64,000 nt of DNA, from positions 1 through 64,000 of the forward strand of contig JASANH010001028.1 of NCBI GenBank assembly GCA_030248295.1, given 5' to 3'. Under the pieces are notes generated by a model. That model did no database searches and was not told the DNA's origin. It worked only from the letters and a program-made list of their open reading frames with translations. Below, in pieces: positions 10,416-21,882 of this stretch. Position numbers and translations under genes: made by a program. Positions within the stretch are counted from its first letter, which is position 1, and each line of letters opens with the position of its first letter. The stretch is from Mesodorylaimus sp. YZB2_4 (Eukaryota > Nematoda > Enoplea > Dorylaimida > Dorylaimidae).

Positions 10416-13296
10416 TCACGTAAATTTCTGCTCACTCGGGCATGTTTTTTTGGCTTCCGCCAACTTGGCTTTCTCTTTTCTGATCGCTTGGATCATTGAC
10501 GATTTTTCTACGCATTGCTGGCATCTGAAACAAACCTCGCTCATAACGAACAGCGAGCGTCGAAAATTGGACTTTGCTTACAGTTTTGCACTAGGACATT
10601 CGTCTAGCAGGTGAATACACTTTGTCAAAACCCGTTTCGCCATGGCGTGGCAACCAATCAGGGGCAAATCGTCAACAGTGATGTTAGCTTGTCCATCACA
10701 GTGTTGCTCCACGTAGGCCACGATTTCTTCTGTATTTTCAATCTTCATCTGCTCAAACATAGTTTGAATATCTTTGATAATGGCGCCACTATTTTTGCAG
10801 CGTTTTTCAATTTGAGAATAAGCCTCTTCTAATCTTTTCATAAAAGCGTTTTTCCCAGTTGAGCTTCGGTTTAAAACTGATGAAAAATCATTCTTAGTTA
10901 GATTTAGAGCACCGTGACAATTGGCGTTGAAATAGTCCGATATTTGATCAGGGCGTGTCAGGAAACTGGTATTTCCATTATCGTGCATAAGTTGCAGATC
11001 TTTGATTAAGAGATCAGAATTTGAACAATTTTGCTGAACCTGAAACAAACTAACGATAAGTAGATGCAGAAGATTTCTGGTCATATTTCTACATCTGCGT
11101 AAAATATGGTTTCAGATCAGGATAATCTCCTTATCGTAAGTTAGATGCGATTTCTCTGTTTCTGTCAATGTGTTAACGGTTCCTTCGGACTAATGCAGAA
11201 ATGACGCATATGTATTTCGCAATGACAAATAAATTTTTTTAGAAAAGCAAAGTCACTTACTTGCCAAACGGAATTTTCCAATTTTAAATCTAGTGGTGCG
11301 GGTAAATCCTCGACAGCAATAAATGACTGGTTGGCACAATAACTTTCGAATATTTGAACAACTTGATATCGCGTATAAATTTCTTGTTTTTGATATTTTT
11401 GCGTCAGTTCACGAAGAAGTTGAGTCCAGTTGGTGCATTCTTGTTTAATCTGCAATGATACATGGATATGCCCTGAATGATTCGAATGGTACTCTGCTGC
11501 TTGGTATGCACAGCCTGACACATTGGCCGAACACGCTTGAGAATGTGCAGTGACATCACGATGAAACGTGGTAGGTATGCACACTTACTGGATGGTTCTG
11601 GAGAGTTCAAGTAACAGTGTCATTGAAGCCGTCAGAAACGAAACGGCTTTGCAGGCAATACGCTGCTGAGCCGAAGACAACGAAATACCCGCAAAATTTG
11701 GGTAACCAGGGCAAAAAAAGATTACGACTGCTTTGACTTTGTGCTGTGGACAACGCAAAGAATTTTCACTCTTTGCTCGCTTCAATTTTAATTTTACCGA
11801 CTGACATCAGGAAGGTAAAAATTTTTTGAAATTCTACAAAAATCGCGAAATTTAAAAATTCACTGCAGCCATTGCCATTGGTTTTCCCCAAACCATCCAC
11901 TTAGTCTGCATGCCAAGTTTTTTGTGACGTCACTGTTCGAGTTATGGAGACATACACTCTAAAATGTGTTCAGCTCTGATCGTGAGAAAGAGATTTTTCT
12001 GCAACATGTACAGTATAGTTCCCATTCATTTTCGCGTGACTTGTGATTGCATTCCAACACCTTGAACCAAGTCCGCGTACAAATAGTCTTGGCTGCCAAC
12101 ACCTCACTTTGGCATATAACTGTTCCAATTTGGCGTCTCCACCAGGCAGATCGTCCGCATTCAAACTGGTATTGCCTCGACACGCCGTCTTGATATATTC
12201 GACCATGTCAAAACGAGTCGTCAATTGTCCTTTATCGTGTTTCACTTTCGCCTTGTGCATCACATCCTCGCCATTAGTACATTCCTTGACCAATTTCATC
12301 ATCACCTCGTGCATTTTTTGCTCATGATCGTCAATGATTGGGTGCCTCTGAAAAGTGAATATGATGAATTTTGGGATGCGGGGAATGCGCGCGCTCGCAG
12401 AGAAAATTCATGAGTGCATTCACACGGAAGTAAAGCTGTTTAAGCTGAATTATTGGGACCTTCGCAAGTCTAAATCTTGATTAATTTAAAGTTTCCGCCA
12501 ACGTGATCTTTAAAATTTGCCGCAGGCGTCGCTGAGCGTTCTGATTGGACGAAACCCGCACAGTACATCGAGAAGGTATATTCGCTATAAGCGATTTCAA
12601 AAGATTATAACTGCAGGGTAAATTTTTAAATTTTTTGGAAACGTAAATGGTCTATTTGTAGAGTGCGCTCACGCTCCCTATCACAAATTTTAGAGAGCAG
12701 AAACAGCTCACAATCAGAGTTGCATTAAGAAATAGGAATGGAAAAAGAATGAAAAAGATGAGCCCCGAGTGGAAGTTGAACCCTCGTCACTGGAAGTGCC
12801 AGGGTTATAATAGCGCTGTGCTATAGCTCATCATCCTCAAGTCTTGTGTTCGAGTATATCAAAAATGTTTCTTACGATAAACTGGTACAGCCAGAATAAG
12901 ATAACGCCAGCAGACTTGCCTTTTTCCTCATATTTATGAGCGGGCACGTAAAATTCCACTCCAAGCCCACACCAGTGATACACTTTGCCATAATTCTTGT
13001 CTGGTCTTCGTGTAGTTCGGCCAAAGATTGTTCTCGATCATAAATCTCCTGTTGGCATTCACTCACATTTTCACTCTTTGTCATAATTGTGAAAGCTCGA
13101 TTACAGCTGGCCATCTTATCAGCAGCTTCGCTTAAGCAATTTGCCACTGCGATACAGTACACGTTCTGAAAGGGAGACAAAAACGAAATGAGGGGTTAGG
13201 TGCCAGCTACCCTAGGATTACCTGACAATTGGTCACTTGTAGAAATGTACAAGCTATGGTGGCTAGCACCAAAACATACGGCATCTTCCCATTCAT
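10416..13296 (-). CDS. Secreted cysteine-repeat protein, four copies of a ~60-residue C-x-N...C...DDL module (6 exons, unrecognised)
   Basis: Six exons (complement of 13222-13296, 12920-13165, 12108-12347, 11261-11449, 10582-11039 and 10416-10524) join without a frame break to encode 438 residues. Introns 1-4 are phase 0 and the last is phase 2. Exon 1 is a signal peptide (MPYVLVLATIACTFLQ). Exon 2 is cysteine-rich and ends at the unusual but strong GC donor AAG|GCAAGT. Exons 3, 4 and 5 carry one, one and two copies of a module opening C-[TSK]-N, with a second Cys after 32, 32, 35 and 32 residues, then an acidic [DE]-[DE/N]-[LF] motif (NADDLP, VEDLP, KNDFS, VDDLP). Exon 6 adds a CQQC motif and a lysine/alanine-rich helix. 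I do not recognise the family. An extracellular, disulphide-linked helical repeat protein is inferred. Exon 6 depends on skipping a stop that lies directly at the exon 5 donor. Confidence 0.72.
12768..12836 (-). repeat. tRNA-like (SINE head or tRNA pseudogene) in intron 2
   Basis: On the minus strand, TGAGC pairs with a terminal GCTCA. Between them lie an A-box-like TAGCACAGCGC and a B-box-like GGTTCAACTTCC. The anticodon arm does not fold cleanly into 5 bp plus a 7-base loop, so a functional tRNA is unlikely. A similar arrangement with AGTGCTCTTATTAAC lies at 51365-51445, suggesting a dispersed tRNA-derived family. Confidence 0.35.
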
Positions 13297-16200
13297 GGAA
13301 CACACTGGTCGTTTCTACACTGACCATCAGCCAAAAAGTGCGAAGTGGCAGCTGATCGTGAGTACACAATAAAAAGGATGCGACAGGGATGAGAGGACTG
13401 GTTTTACTGATCGTGATTGGTGGTCCTTTCGGCGGTGTGAAAACATTGTCAAATTTAGAAACTAGAACTAGAAGTAGATGGGCGGGGTAAAAAAAGAATT
13501 TTATGATGCCTTTGTTGACGAGCTGTATTTCCCCTAATATCATTTTTGGTGCTGCTTGTGAATAGGAATGTTAATAGGGGCTTGGAAAAGGCAGATAATT
13601 AGGAGTTAGAGCGCACGAACTAGACTTCATGAATTATTTTTCACATCCGAAAGGTCAATATCCGCTCTGACGCGCCAGATGAAAGAAAGTGAATCGTGAT
13701 GAAAATATGCCAAGGTTATACACACTGTTTTCAGACCATGAGCAGATGAGTTATCGAAATGTGAATATAGTGTAGCGAACAGCAGTGTAAGAAGGTTTTC
13801 AGAAAGTAAGGAAAGGATTGACATGTTCTTGATAAGGTGACTTAAAAGTTGTTATAATGCCAGCAGTCCCCCGTGAAGAGCTCTATGCTTTGCAAAGATA
13901 TGCAATCCATCGTTTGCGAATCGCACTCAGCAGTATGTACAGTACATAGCGTCTGAACAGAACCTAATTTGCTGTGAGCAGTCAGCCGTGAGTTGAACAA
14001 GATTCTGTCGTTCCAAGCATGGAAATAAAACTAATTAAGTCCCGCAGATTCCCGTCAAGACATTACTTATTGATTTTTGCCCCTGCATACAGCGAATCTC
14101 GTACACAATGCATGGTTATTCAGTAGCCAGTTTTCTGATCAGGGCACAGAAACTCGACCACAAGCGACCATCTCGATCGCCTTCTCGCATCAGGCCATCA
14201 TCGCCCATTGTCAGCGCGTCTTTTCAAAGACCTTGGCGCGCTTACTGCAGACTGCCAGCATCCATGCAGTGTTAGGTTTGGCCTGGTCTAACGTGACCAC
14301 GACTATTAGTTACCATTGATCGCATGGATCACAATAGATCGGATCTGATGATAGAATAAAAGGCGAAAAACGGTCTTATTTTTAAAAAAAAATCTGCTAT
14401 GACAGACGAAAAACTGTTATATCATTTAACGCTGAGGATGGCTAGCTGGCTTAGCATGGCTGGTCTACTCGGCCACACGAAGAGAGATCGCCTCACATGG
14501 TTCGCTCTACACACCGTGTGTGGCCATATACGGGTAGATACCTGCCGACGTTGTATCAAGGCACGAAAGTTACAATAAAATGTGATGGAGACAGCTGCTC
14601 AGCAAAGTTCTACCAAAAACCCATTTACTCTAATGCCATAGCTCTATTCATGGCCCAGATGGACAACCTGTAGCGCGAGTAGGAATGTCCCAGAATATCA
14701 CACCCGCAACCTAACAGCGTCCATGAACCAACCGTCGGAAAAACATTTCCAAGCCCTCATATCACTGACTGAGCGCAGGCGTAACCGCACTCGTCGCACT
14801 CTAGGATTAATTTGCGCACTTCACAATAGGATTCACCTGACCGCGAGACGATTACCCTCTAGTAATGGCACTTCTAGCGGGAGCGACCACGAGCTGCCGG
14901 GACTCTACTGTACATTTCCCTCTGCCTTTTTTCAGTCCTGACTCTCACATTGTTGCCCATCTGTGATGCTGCTCCATCACTTTTGTGTAGCGTTTCAAAT
15001 TGTATTGATTTTTGAAAACTGTAACGGCACTCATTATTTTCCTACTGTACTGCGCTTTTTGTTCATTGACTATAGAGTCTGGTCTGCGTGCGAGCTCACT
15101 AATTGACGCACCTCATCAATTGACTGTTTCAAAAACCGAATTTCGAGCGTTTCGGAAAAATTTTCTGGTATTCTATTCTGATATAAAATTTATGGAATTC
15201 CTTGCCACGCGCTGGCCACTCTTCCTTTTCTATATTTCTTGCTGGACCATTTCTAGAGCGGTGCGGGTTGCCACAGGCCTGCGCTTGTTTGCGACCGCAG
15301 CGAAAGCGTGTGTGCGGTTGCAGACTCTCAAAAAAGAGTCGCGGACGCGTCGCCAGCTGCCTCACTAGAAATATACGTCATGTACGTGACTCTGTGTGAC
15401 TTCTGAATATTGGAAAGACGTAGTGTGTAGCATTTTTCTGCTGTACAAGATAGGCTATATCTGGTATCAATAATAGCCTGCGATCGAATTCGAAATATCG
15501 AGAAATAAAACCACAGATGGAATTTCTAGAAGTTTTTTGCGATTTTGGCCCTAACATGTAAAGGCAAAGTATATGACAAACCTATCTTTCTTGAAAGCGG
15601 GTACCAAGAGGCACATATGTTGAAATTTTGAAGGTGTTTCGTTTTTCTCTTTCGAATTACTCGGACAAGTATATGCAAAACATTTTAAATTTTTAATTTG
15701 GGCGGGAATATCTCACGAAAAGTGAGACCTAGAAGAAATTTGAAAAAACCATTCGATAGCTTGTCATCTCATGGTCATTTTGATATGTCTTAGATCATTC
15801 CAGGACCAAGGGTTGGGGCACGAAAGCCCAAAATTAAAAGTCCCGCCTGTAGTGTATCCCAAAACTCCTGCAACACGAACGGCAATCATCCCTAAGAGGC
15901 ATGAATTTTCATGATTTGAGATAGTGGAAGAAACATGACTTGCTGGCAAAAACCACTGTTCTAATTAAGTTGGTAGCGTAGCTGAGGGAAGTATCTACAT
16001 TGCTCAAACTACGACAGGTTCAGGAAAGATTGCCAGCGATCTTGTGAAGAGCGGGGCCTACCGGCTAGATGACGATCGACGAGGGAAATGATCGAAAGGT
16101 ATGAGGCTTCCATTTATGAATAAGTGCACTTTTCCAGCTTTCGTGGAGCCCTTGTCAAGTTTTTTACAGTGTCACAGAGAGATGTTATCCATGCCTAACG

Positions 16201-16814
16201 ACGTCAGGGATTGCTCTTTCATCATTCATATCATTTTCAACTCCCGCGGCACTAAAACCTCGGAGTTGCTGCTGTTCATGCCGCCAAGGAAATTCATTGT
16301 TTCCTCAATCAAATGGCACAGCAAGAAAAAAATGATTTTGATGCATTTGAATTTTTCCATAGTCTTATTTAGCCATAGGTTGGTTTCGAAGCTTCGAAGT
16401 CAGCGGAAAACCGTGATGCTGTTAGAATCGAGCTGTTTTTATGGCGGTGTTCTGCTCTTTAAGAAACACCTTTTCATGTTAGCTGGACGCTGACACACAG
16501 CGATTATTTTGAAATCCTTGGTCCTATGTTCACTAGCACGGCTTGGAAGGACCAGGAAATAATTTTGACCCCCTCACACACGTGGTTCTACAAGACTACA
16601 TACAAAAAGCTGATCCTGTTCTTTCTAACAAAATGAGAGTAAAGATCGATCAATAGTATCTCTAGCTGAATGTCATTGTCGTCTAATCCCACAAATTTAG
16701 CGATCACCCATTTCCCTATCGTTAGAAACAAACACCTTCTAAAAACAAGTCTGCCCTTGATGCTTTGATTTTCAATATTCTGGGTGCATATCAGACAATC
16801 TATTTTACTGCACC
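13297..16814. other. Intergenic stretch
   Basis: No gene supported. About 14364-14530 is a copy of a dispersed repeat shared with 23195-23360 (listed separately). A frame at 15012-15368 is open but starts without ATG and shows no domain. The rest is AT-rich sequence without recognised content, except a GGGCGGGAAT motif near 15700 that belongs to a recurrent motif class discussed in the findings. Confidence 0.5.
14364..14530 (+). repeat. Dispersed repeat, copy 1 (partner at 23195)
   Basis: Shares with 23195-23360, in the same orientation, the blocks GAAAAACGGTCTTATT, TCTG(C/T)TATGACAGAC, GGCTGGTCT(A/T)CTCGG and CACACGAAGAGAG, in the same order and at similar spacing. It is an unidentified interspersed repeat without coding capacity. 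Confidence 0.6.
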
Positions 16815-17723
16815 ATGCCTGCATTAGAAGCCAATCTGTCATCACCAAATAACGAATCTGATTCACTCCAGGTTTGTTTTTTTACTCTATACTCCGGTTT
16901 TGTCCCAGCCTCACTCATCCTCAACATAGTCGTAGTTTATACAATATCGAAGCATCGAACAATATTTTCCACTAGTTTCTATACAATAATTCAGGGATTA
17001 TTCATTTACAATTTCTTTTGTATTTTCTTCTTGACAATGCGTTTTATCGGAATAACATTCAATTTTCCAATAATTTTAATAAATATATTTATCTGGCTCA
17101 TAATAAGCATTGGTTCCTATCCCAGTTATTTGTGTCAAATTGCTCAGGCAGCAAATCGAATGACTGCCATGATGGCTTATAATTCGTATAAAACAATTTT
17201 TACGAGAAAGCTATCCGTCATTTTAGTTATTCTATCACTAATATTTAGTGTATGTATGGCGTCAGTGTTTATAACCTGGCACCTGATGACTGTTCACGAC
17301 GATGTCATTTTTGACTTGGCCGACACGGGGCCTACTCTGGCTTGGGCTGTCTACGATGAAATCATGATATTCGGAACCTGCATTCTTCTGGTTATTATGT
17401 ACGCTTGTGCAATGGTCGCGTTTCGTTGCACGAAATGCAGAAGTTCAGTTGGTCAGAATACATCAGCACCTGAAATTATTGAGCTGAAGCTGACCTTCCA
17501 TGGCGCAATTATTGCTTGTAACATGATCGTCTCAGAAATGTATTTCATAGCACAGCTGGATAATCAATTTCTTTGGGAATTTTTCTTTGTTTTGTCGATC
17601 AAAAACCAAGCCAACAGGATCTCTGCTGTCCCTTCACGTATACGTCCACATTCATATCACCAGGTCCTTCCACCAAGCCCACATCACATTTCACACAGAA
17701 AAAACCAGAGTATTGGTAGTTAG
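16815..17723 (+). pseudogene. Serpentine 7TM chemoreceptor-like gene, frameshifted in the C-terminal region
   Basis: An intronless frame that closely parallels the gene on the opposite strand at 17981-19174. The N-terminus PALEANLSS matches ATLEANISS there, and FIYNFFCIFFL and PSYLCQIAQAANR are shared exactly. About seven hydrophobic segments are present. QAANRMTAMMAYNSYKTIF sits where nematode serpentine receptors (Srx-like) have the NR...Y...F signature after TM3. After LWEFF, about 5 bases (near 17580-17595) are missing relative to the paralog. The frame therefore departs into an unrelated 40-residue tail, while the paralog-like sequence (MFCR...) continues in another frame. Either the last segment and cytoplasmic tail are lost or this is a young pseudogene. 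Ligand unknown. Confidence 0.6.
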
Positions 17724-17735
17724 ACACCGGATCAG

Positions 17736-17832
17736 GTCGGGTTCAACCCGACGGGTCGGGTCGGGTTGACACGACCTGACCCGACCCGAAAGTCCCTGAC
17801 CCGAAATTTCGGGTCGGGTTGACCCGAACTCG
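17736..17832. repeat. (GGGTC)n-type self-complementary repeat, copy 1
   Basis: Dense alternating CGGGT and ACCCG words in both orientations that can fold on themselves (for example GGTCGGGTTCAACCCGAC). It lies directly after the 7TM frame. Related tracts occur at 18160-18252, 20338-20390 and 30133-30165. Confidence 0.7.
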
Positions 17833-17980
17833 GTATAAGTAGTTGAAGTTCCTCGCGGTAAAAACCATTCACAAATGCTCAGAACGTGGTGGCCTTGGTG
17901 TAAGAGTCACTGTGAGAAAATATGAGATGGAGACATCTAACGCACGCGAATCTTCATCTGTTGTTATTTCCCAGTTATCC

Positions 17981-19174
17981 TTAGTAAATGCAATAACATT
18001 CCTTCATATTTCCCACCATAGTCGTCAAATCATTTTTTAAAAACCTCAGATCTAAAAGCGAGTAGGGTCTGTCCACTGGAGACAAATCCTGGAGTCGAAC
18101 AACTATGAAAAGGTTCCTGTAGCTGCTGATGGTAGTAACTTGCAAAATTTCTGTATTTTTGACCCGTTTGACCCGATCTTTCAAAAAAGTGACCCGACCC
18201 GATTTTGACCCGACCCGACCCGACCCGAAAGTACCTGACCCGATCCGGGGTCTATGGGTAGTACGAACGCTTCGATTAGTGGATAATAGTACAACATTGG
18301 TTTTTTCAATCATTTGTTTCCATAAGATAACGGTCCTTAAAACCTTGGCACGTAATTTCTTGTCTAGCATCAATAGTACAGTACGACTGGGTCGGCGGCA
18401 AAACATGAGACAAAAAAATTCCCAAAGAAATGCATTATCTAGTTGTGCTGCGAAATATATTTCGGAGACGATCAGGTTGCAAGCGATAATAGCGCCATGG
18501 AATGTTAGTTTCAGTTCGATAATTCCAGGCGCAGCTGCACCTTGACCAGCTGAACTTCTGCATTTCGCGCAACGAAACGCGATCATGGCGAAAGAGTACA
18601 TAATGGCCAAAAGAATGCAAGTGCTGAATACCATGACTTCATCGAATGTTATCCAAACCGCTGTCGCTTCAGAGTCTGCGAAATCGAAAACGATATCCTC
18701 ACGAACAGTTATGAGGTGCAAAACTGCAAATACCGACATGGTACACACAGTTATCACGACCGACAGTATAACTAAAAAGACACTTCTTTTTTTGGGAAAA
18801 ATTGTTTCGTAGTTCTGATAAGTCGTGATCGCGGCCAGTCGATTTGCAGCCTGAGCGATTTGGCACAAATAACTGGGATAGCAACCCAAGCTTGTAACCA
18901 GCCATGAAGTTATGCTTGTAAAAAGTGATGGCAAATCGAGAGTGATTCCAATAAATCGCGGTACCAAGAAAAAAATACAAAAGAAATTGTAAATGAATAA
19001 TCCCCGAATCATTGTATAGAAACTCGACGAAAATATTGTTCGATGCTTATAAATGGTATAAATTACGCCGAAAATAAGCGCCACTGGTGCAACACCAAAA
19101 TAAAGACAGAAGAAACCAAGCCAATCAGATTCAGTGCCTTTTGATGACGAGATATTAGCCTCCAGCGTAGCCAT
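17981..19174 (-). CDS. Serpentine 7TM chemoreceptor-like protein
   Basis: Intronless minus-strand gene of 397 residues from the ATG at 19174, chosen because MATLEANISS aligns with the start of the paralog at 16815 and TM1 follows shortly after. Seven hydrophobic segments are visible. CQIAQAANRLAA with YQNYETIF follows the third, as in nematode Srx-type serpentine receptors, and a basic cytoplasmic segment (CRRPSRT, KKLRAKVLR) follows the seventh. Predicted plasma-membrane chemosensory receptor, ligand unknown. The reading frame continues through a GGGTC-type repeat, adding a Gly/Ser/Arg-rich tail (RIGSGTFGSGRVGSKSGR), so the native C-terminus may be repeat-derived. The gene is convergent with its frameshifted paralog, about 260 bp apart. 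Assignment to Srx rather than another 7TM class is tentative. Confidence 0.7.
   Translation of the reverse strand: MATLEANISSSKGTESDWLGFFCLYFGVAPVALIFGVIYTIYKHRTIFSSSFYTMIRGLFIYNFFCIFFLVPRFIGITLDLPSLFTSITSWLVTSLGCYPSYLCQIAQAANRLAAITTYQNYETIFPKKRSVFLVILSVVITVCTMSVFAVLHLITVREDIVFDFADSEATAVWITFDEVMVFSTCILLAIMYSFAMIAFRCAKCRSSAGQGAAAPGIIELKLTFHGAIIACNLIVSEIYFAAQLDNAFLWEFFCLMFCRRPSRTVLLMLDKKLRAKVLRTVILWKQMIEKTNVVLLSTNRSVRTTHRPRIGSGTFGSGRVGSKSGRVTFLKDRVKRVKNTEILQVTTISSYRNLFIVVRLQDLSPVDRPYSLLDLRFLKNDLTTMVGNMKECYCIY
18160..18252. repeat. (GACCC)n-type repeat, copy 2, inside the 7TM reading frame
   Basis: GACCCGACCCGA-type tract in the 3' part of the minus-strand 7TM gene. The junction sequence before the tract is similar in both paralogs (TAGACACCGGATCAGG against TAGACCCCGGATCGGG). 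The repeat was therefore probably already at the 3' end before the inverted duplication. Confidence 0.7.
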
Positions 19175-19829
19175 GACAGCTGCCTGCCTGGTACAACTGA
19201 AGGCTACCACGTGACAATGCAGGCTTAGTGCTTGATAACAATGCGTGCCCTTTCTGGCCGTCGAGTTTGTACGAACTTGTCGTGAAAACCAATCTTGATG
19301 CAGTAGAAAATAACGCAACGAATAAAGCAGTTGGGTATTGGAGAACTTGAGCGCAGGGATTAGTTGTCCGGAAGTTTATATCCAGAACAAAACCTTCTCA
19401 AGCTGATAGTGGGTGAATTGATAAGTACTTCTATTGTGACCATCAATTCTGGCCAATTCGGTTTTCTCAAAGGATATTATTAAAATTTTCGCTTGGCACC
19501 ACTGCCTAATTAGGAATTCTCAGTGTCCCATTTGCTGCAACTAAACTAAATTAAGTCCATGGTGATCTTTGAGGATTGAACTCGTACTCACGTCTAAACG
19601 CCAGAATGAGGATTCCGAATCGGACTAGTTCGATTCGAATCATGTGGGACAAGTATGGGGGTAAAAAGAAGTGGCAGCATACAGTAGTTGGACAGTAGAA
19701 CTGCGGGGTCGTGACTCGAGGGAATCTGCGGCACGGACCTACTTTACTGGCTCTGGGGGACTCACCAGAAACCCAATCGGAGGTGGTGGACAAAGACCGA
19801 GTAGAGGAAACTGCTGCTCATGCGCCAGT

Positions 19830-19985
19830 CGGGACCCCACCCCCTTCTCGCCAGCTATCATCCCGCGACGCTGATGCTGAAGCAGGATGCCCTAGGTAGT
19901 GATATTCGATCGGTGATACCCCGTGGAGCTGTCATAGGGGACCTGTCGTGAGAGCTTGTCGCCTCATGGCCTCACTTGTCACATC
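19830..19985 (+). repeat. Dispersed repeat B, copy 1
   Basis: Shares AGGATGCCCT(A/T)AG, GAGCTGTCA, TGGCCTCACTTGTCA (compare CAGCCTCGCTTATCA) and GACTGCTGGCTGGC with 48835-48955 in the same order. The words GACGCGTAGGATGCCCTTAG at 63497 suggest a third, shorter copy. No coding content. Confidence 0.5.
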
Positions 19986-20337
19986 GTGACTGCTGGCTGG
20001 CAACAGGGAAAACTTTCAGTAGGTCCCCCTAGGAGTTCGGGCGGCGTGGGGCCCAGCCAAAAAGCATTAAAAAAAGCTGTCCTCATACTGGCCACCAGTC
20101 CACAAACAAAGCGTGATATTGCAGGTGAAGCTGGACTGTAAAAGTTTGTGAAACTCTACGCTATCAGCTCTGGTAGCATGAGGCAAAATGAGGGAGGATC
20201 ACATTCTCTCATTCCCAAAGTTCTACTCCCCTGTCCGTTTTCGTCCGAAATCCTTCAGCACCTTCCTGACTGCGGGTGTCCTTTATCAATGAAAGAAAGT
20301 ATATTATGCCAGAAAAAAGTGAGCAGGCCCAATACAA

Positions 20338-20390
20338 CATTGGGTTGGGTGGATAGGGTCGGTTTGGGTCAGGTCAGTTAGATCGGGTCA
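20338..20390. repeat. GGGTC-type degenerate tract, copy 3
   Basis: TTGGGTTGGGTGGATAGGG, followed by GGTTTGGGTCAGGTCAG and GATCGGGTC. It is a diverged member of the tract found beside the 7TM genes. Confidence 0.5.
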
Positions 20391-21882
20391 CAAACAAGGC
20401 GGAACAGTAGCGAGGTTTCTTCCCCCCTCTATTTCTCTTACTTTCATGGAAACCTAAACTTCGCTTATATTGCATCCACCTAATTTCGACTCTTCGCTGG
20501 CACACACAAGCTTAGGGCTTCGGCAGCAACTTAGTGAGCAAGTAGTAGTACTTAGCAAGTAGCTAGATCTACAATTGTGCCAATTTTTTAAATCAAAATT
20601 CGTGGAGCCGCTGTCGAGTTCCAGGATAAGCGATTTCTTGTTCTGCTGGAGAATACAAGGAGGAGCAGGAGAAAGTCCAGCCTAGAGCAACAACCAGAGG
20701 TCGTACAATTGTTAAAGTTAGTTTTTCTGAAAGCTTGAACCTCCAGAATCTGCCTTTTGACATTCCTTTTTTTAAAGCATTAGTTTCTGAAAAGTCATCC
20801 CTAAAACAGTCTTTTTTGGCTGTTTTAATCCGTTAAAACAAATATAAATAGCTGTGGAAAGAATTTCCTTTGGCAGTGTTTTATGTTACCATCGCGCGTA
20901 CGTTACCGCGACAGCAACTCCAACCTAACCTGTTCCTGCCTAGACCTTACCGTAACCCGGTGCCACCACTTCGATTATGAAGGCAATCTAAGAACCCGTG
21001 TGCTATCATGATCCAACTCACACACCAATCACTCTTTCCGCACCGTCTCGGTGACCGCCGATCCGACGCGCACCCAAGACGCTGAGACGAATAAGGGGCT
21101 ATGCTCGAGAGAGCCCTTGTCCCGATCCGTCACGTCCCTGTCCACTCCAACGCCACACACTTGAGCCCAGTCCTCGGCCGGGTTCGCCTCGTCGCCCCGA
21201 TCGCCTCGCTGATAAGGCGAATAGACCAAAACACAAGACGAAATTCCAAGACGACTTTACCGAACCGAATCCTTCAACTGAACTGACTAAACTGTACAAA
21301 ATCAGGCACAGCGCACCAAAACGCGGGTCAACTTTATCCTCAATCCTCCAATCATATCACATCTCGCGGGGTCTTCACCGATAACGAGCGCCCCCTGTTC
21401 ACTGGGCCCGATCTCCTCCGAGGTGGTCGCTGGTCGATGTCTGGCGCACGTGAACGCCACCCGCTGGGCTCGAGGTCGCTGCGAGGCCCAATGCTGAGGC
21501 GGCGAGTATGTCCCGACGGCAGCACGTGCCCCGCCCAGGCTCACCACACTCGGCATAGGCACCGCACGTGCCCTTCGCTTTGGCCTCGACGTCGCAATCG
21601 CTGCCAGCGGTGCTGCCATCCACCTGGTCCTTCTCCTACCATTGTCCACCTTCCAAATTTACGACCTTGTTTTGATCGTCTGGGCGGCCACCAATCCGTC
21701 TCCTAATCCGCTTGTTTTCGCCACATTCGAATCGTCAACGGGCGGGAAGATGAGCTTACTGTACCAGAATGGCACGTTCACAACAGCAGGACATCTTTTA
21801 TCAGTTGCGAAGTTATATTATCGAAATGTCCATGCTAAAAATGACATGATGAAACTAGAGGATCCTTAATATTCTGTTTCAG

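Noticed and set aside
12768-12836. Functional tRNA gene
   Set aside because: The anticodon arm does not form the standard 5-bp stem with a 7-base loop, and the T stem is poor. Kept only as a tRNA-like repeat.
15012-15368. Secreted-looking 118-codon frame
   Set aside because: It starts at TTG rather than ATG, and the body is partly antisense-open GC-rich repeat-like sequence.
21029-21706. GC-rich overlapping frames as genes
   Set aside because: Frames are open on both strands because of base composition. The Arg/Ser/Pro-rich translations show no conserved motif.
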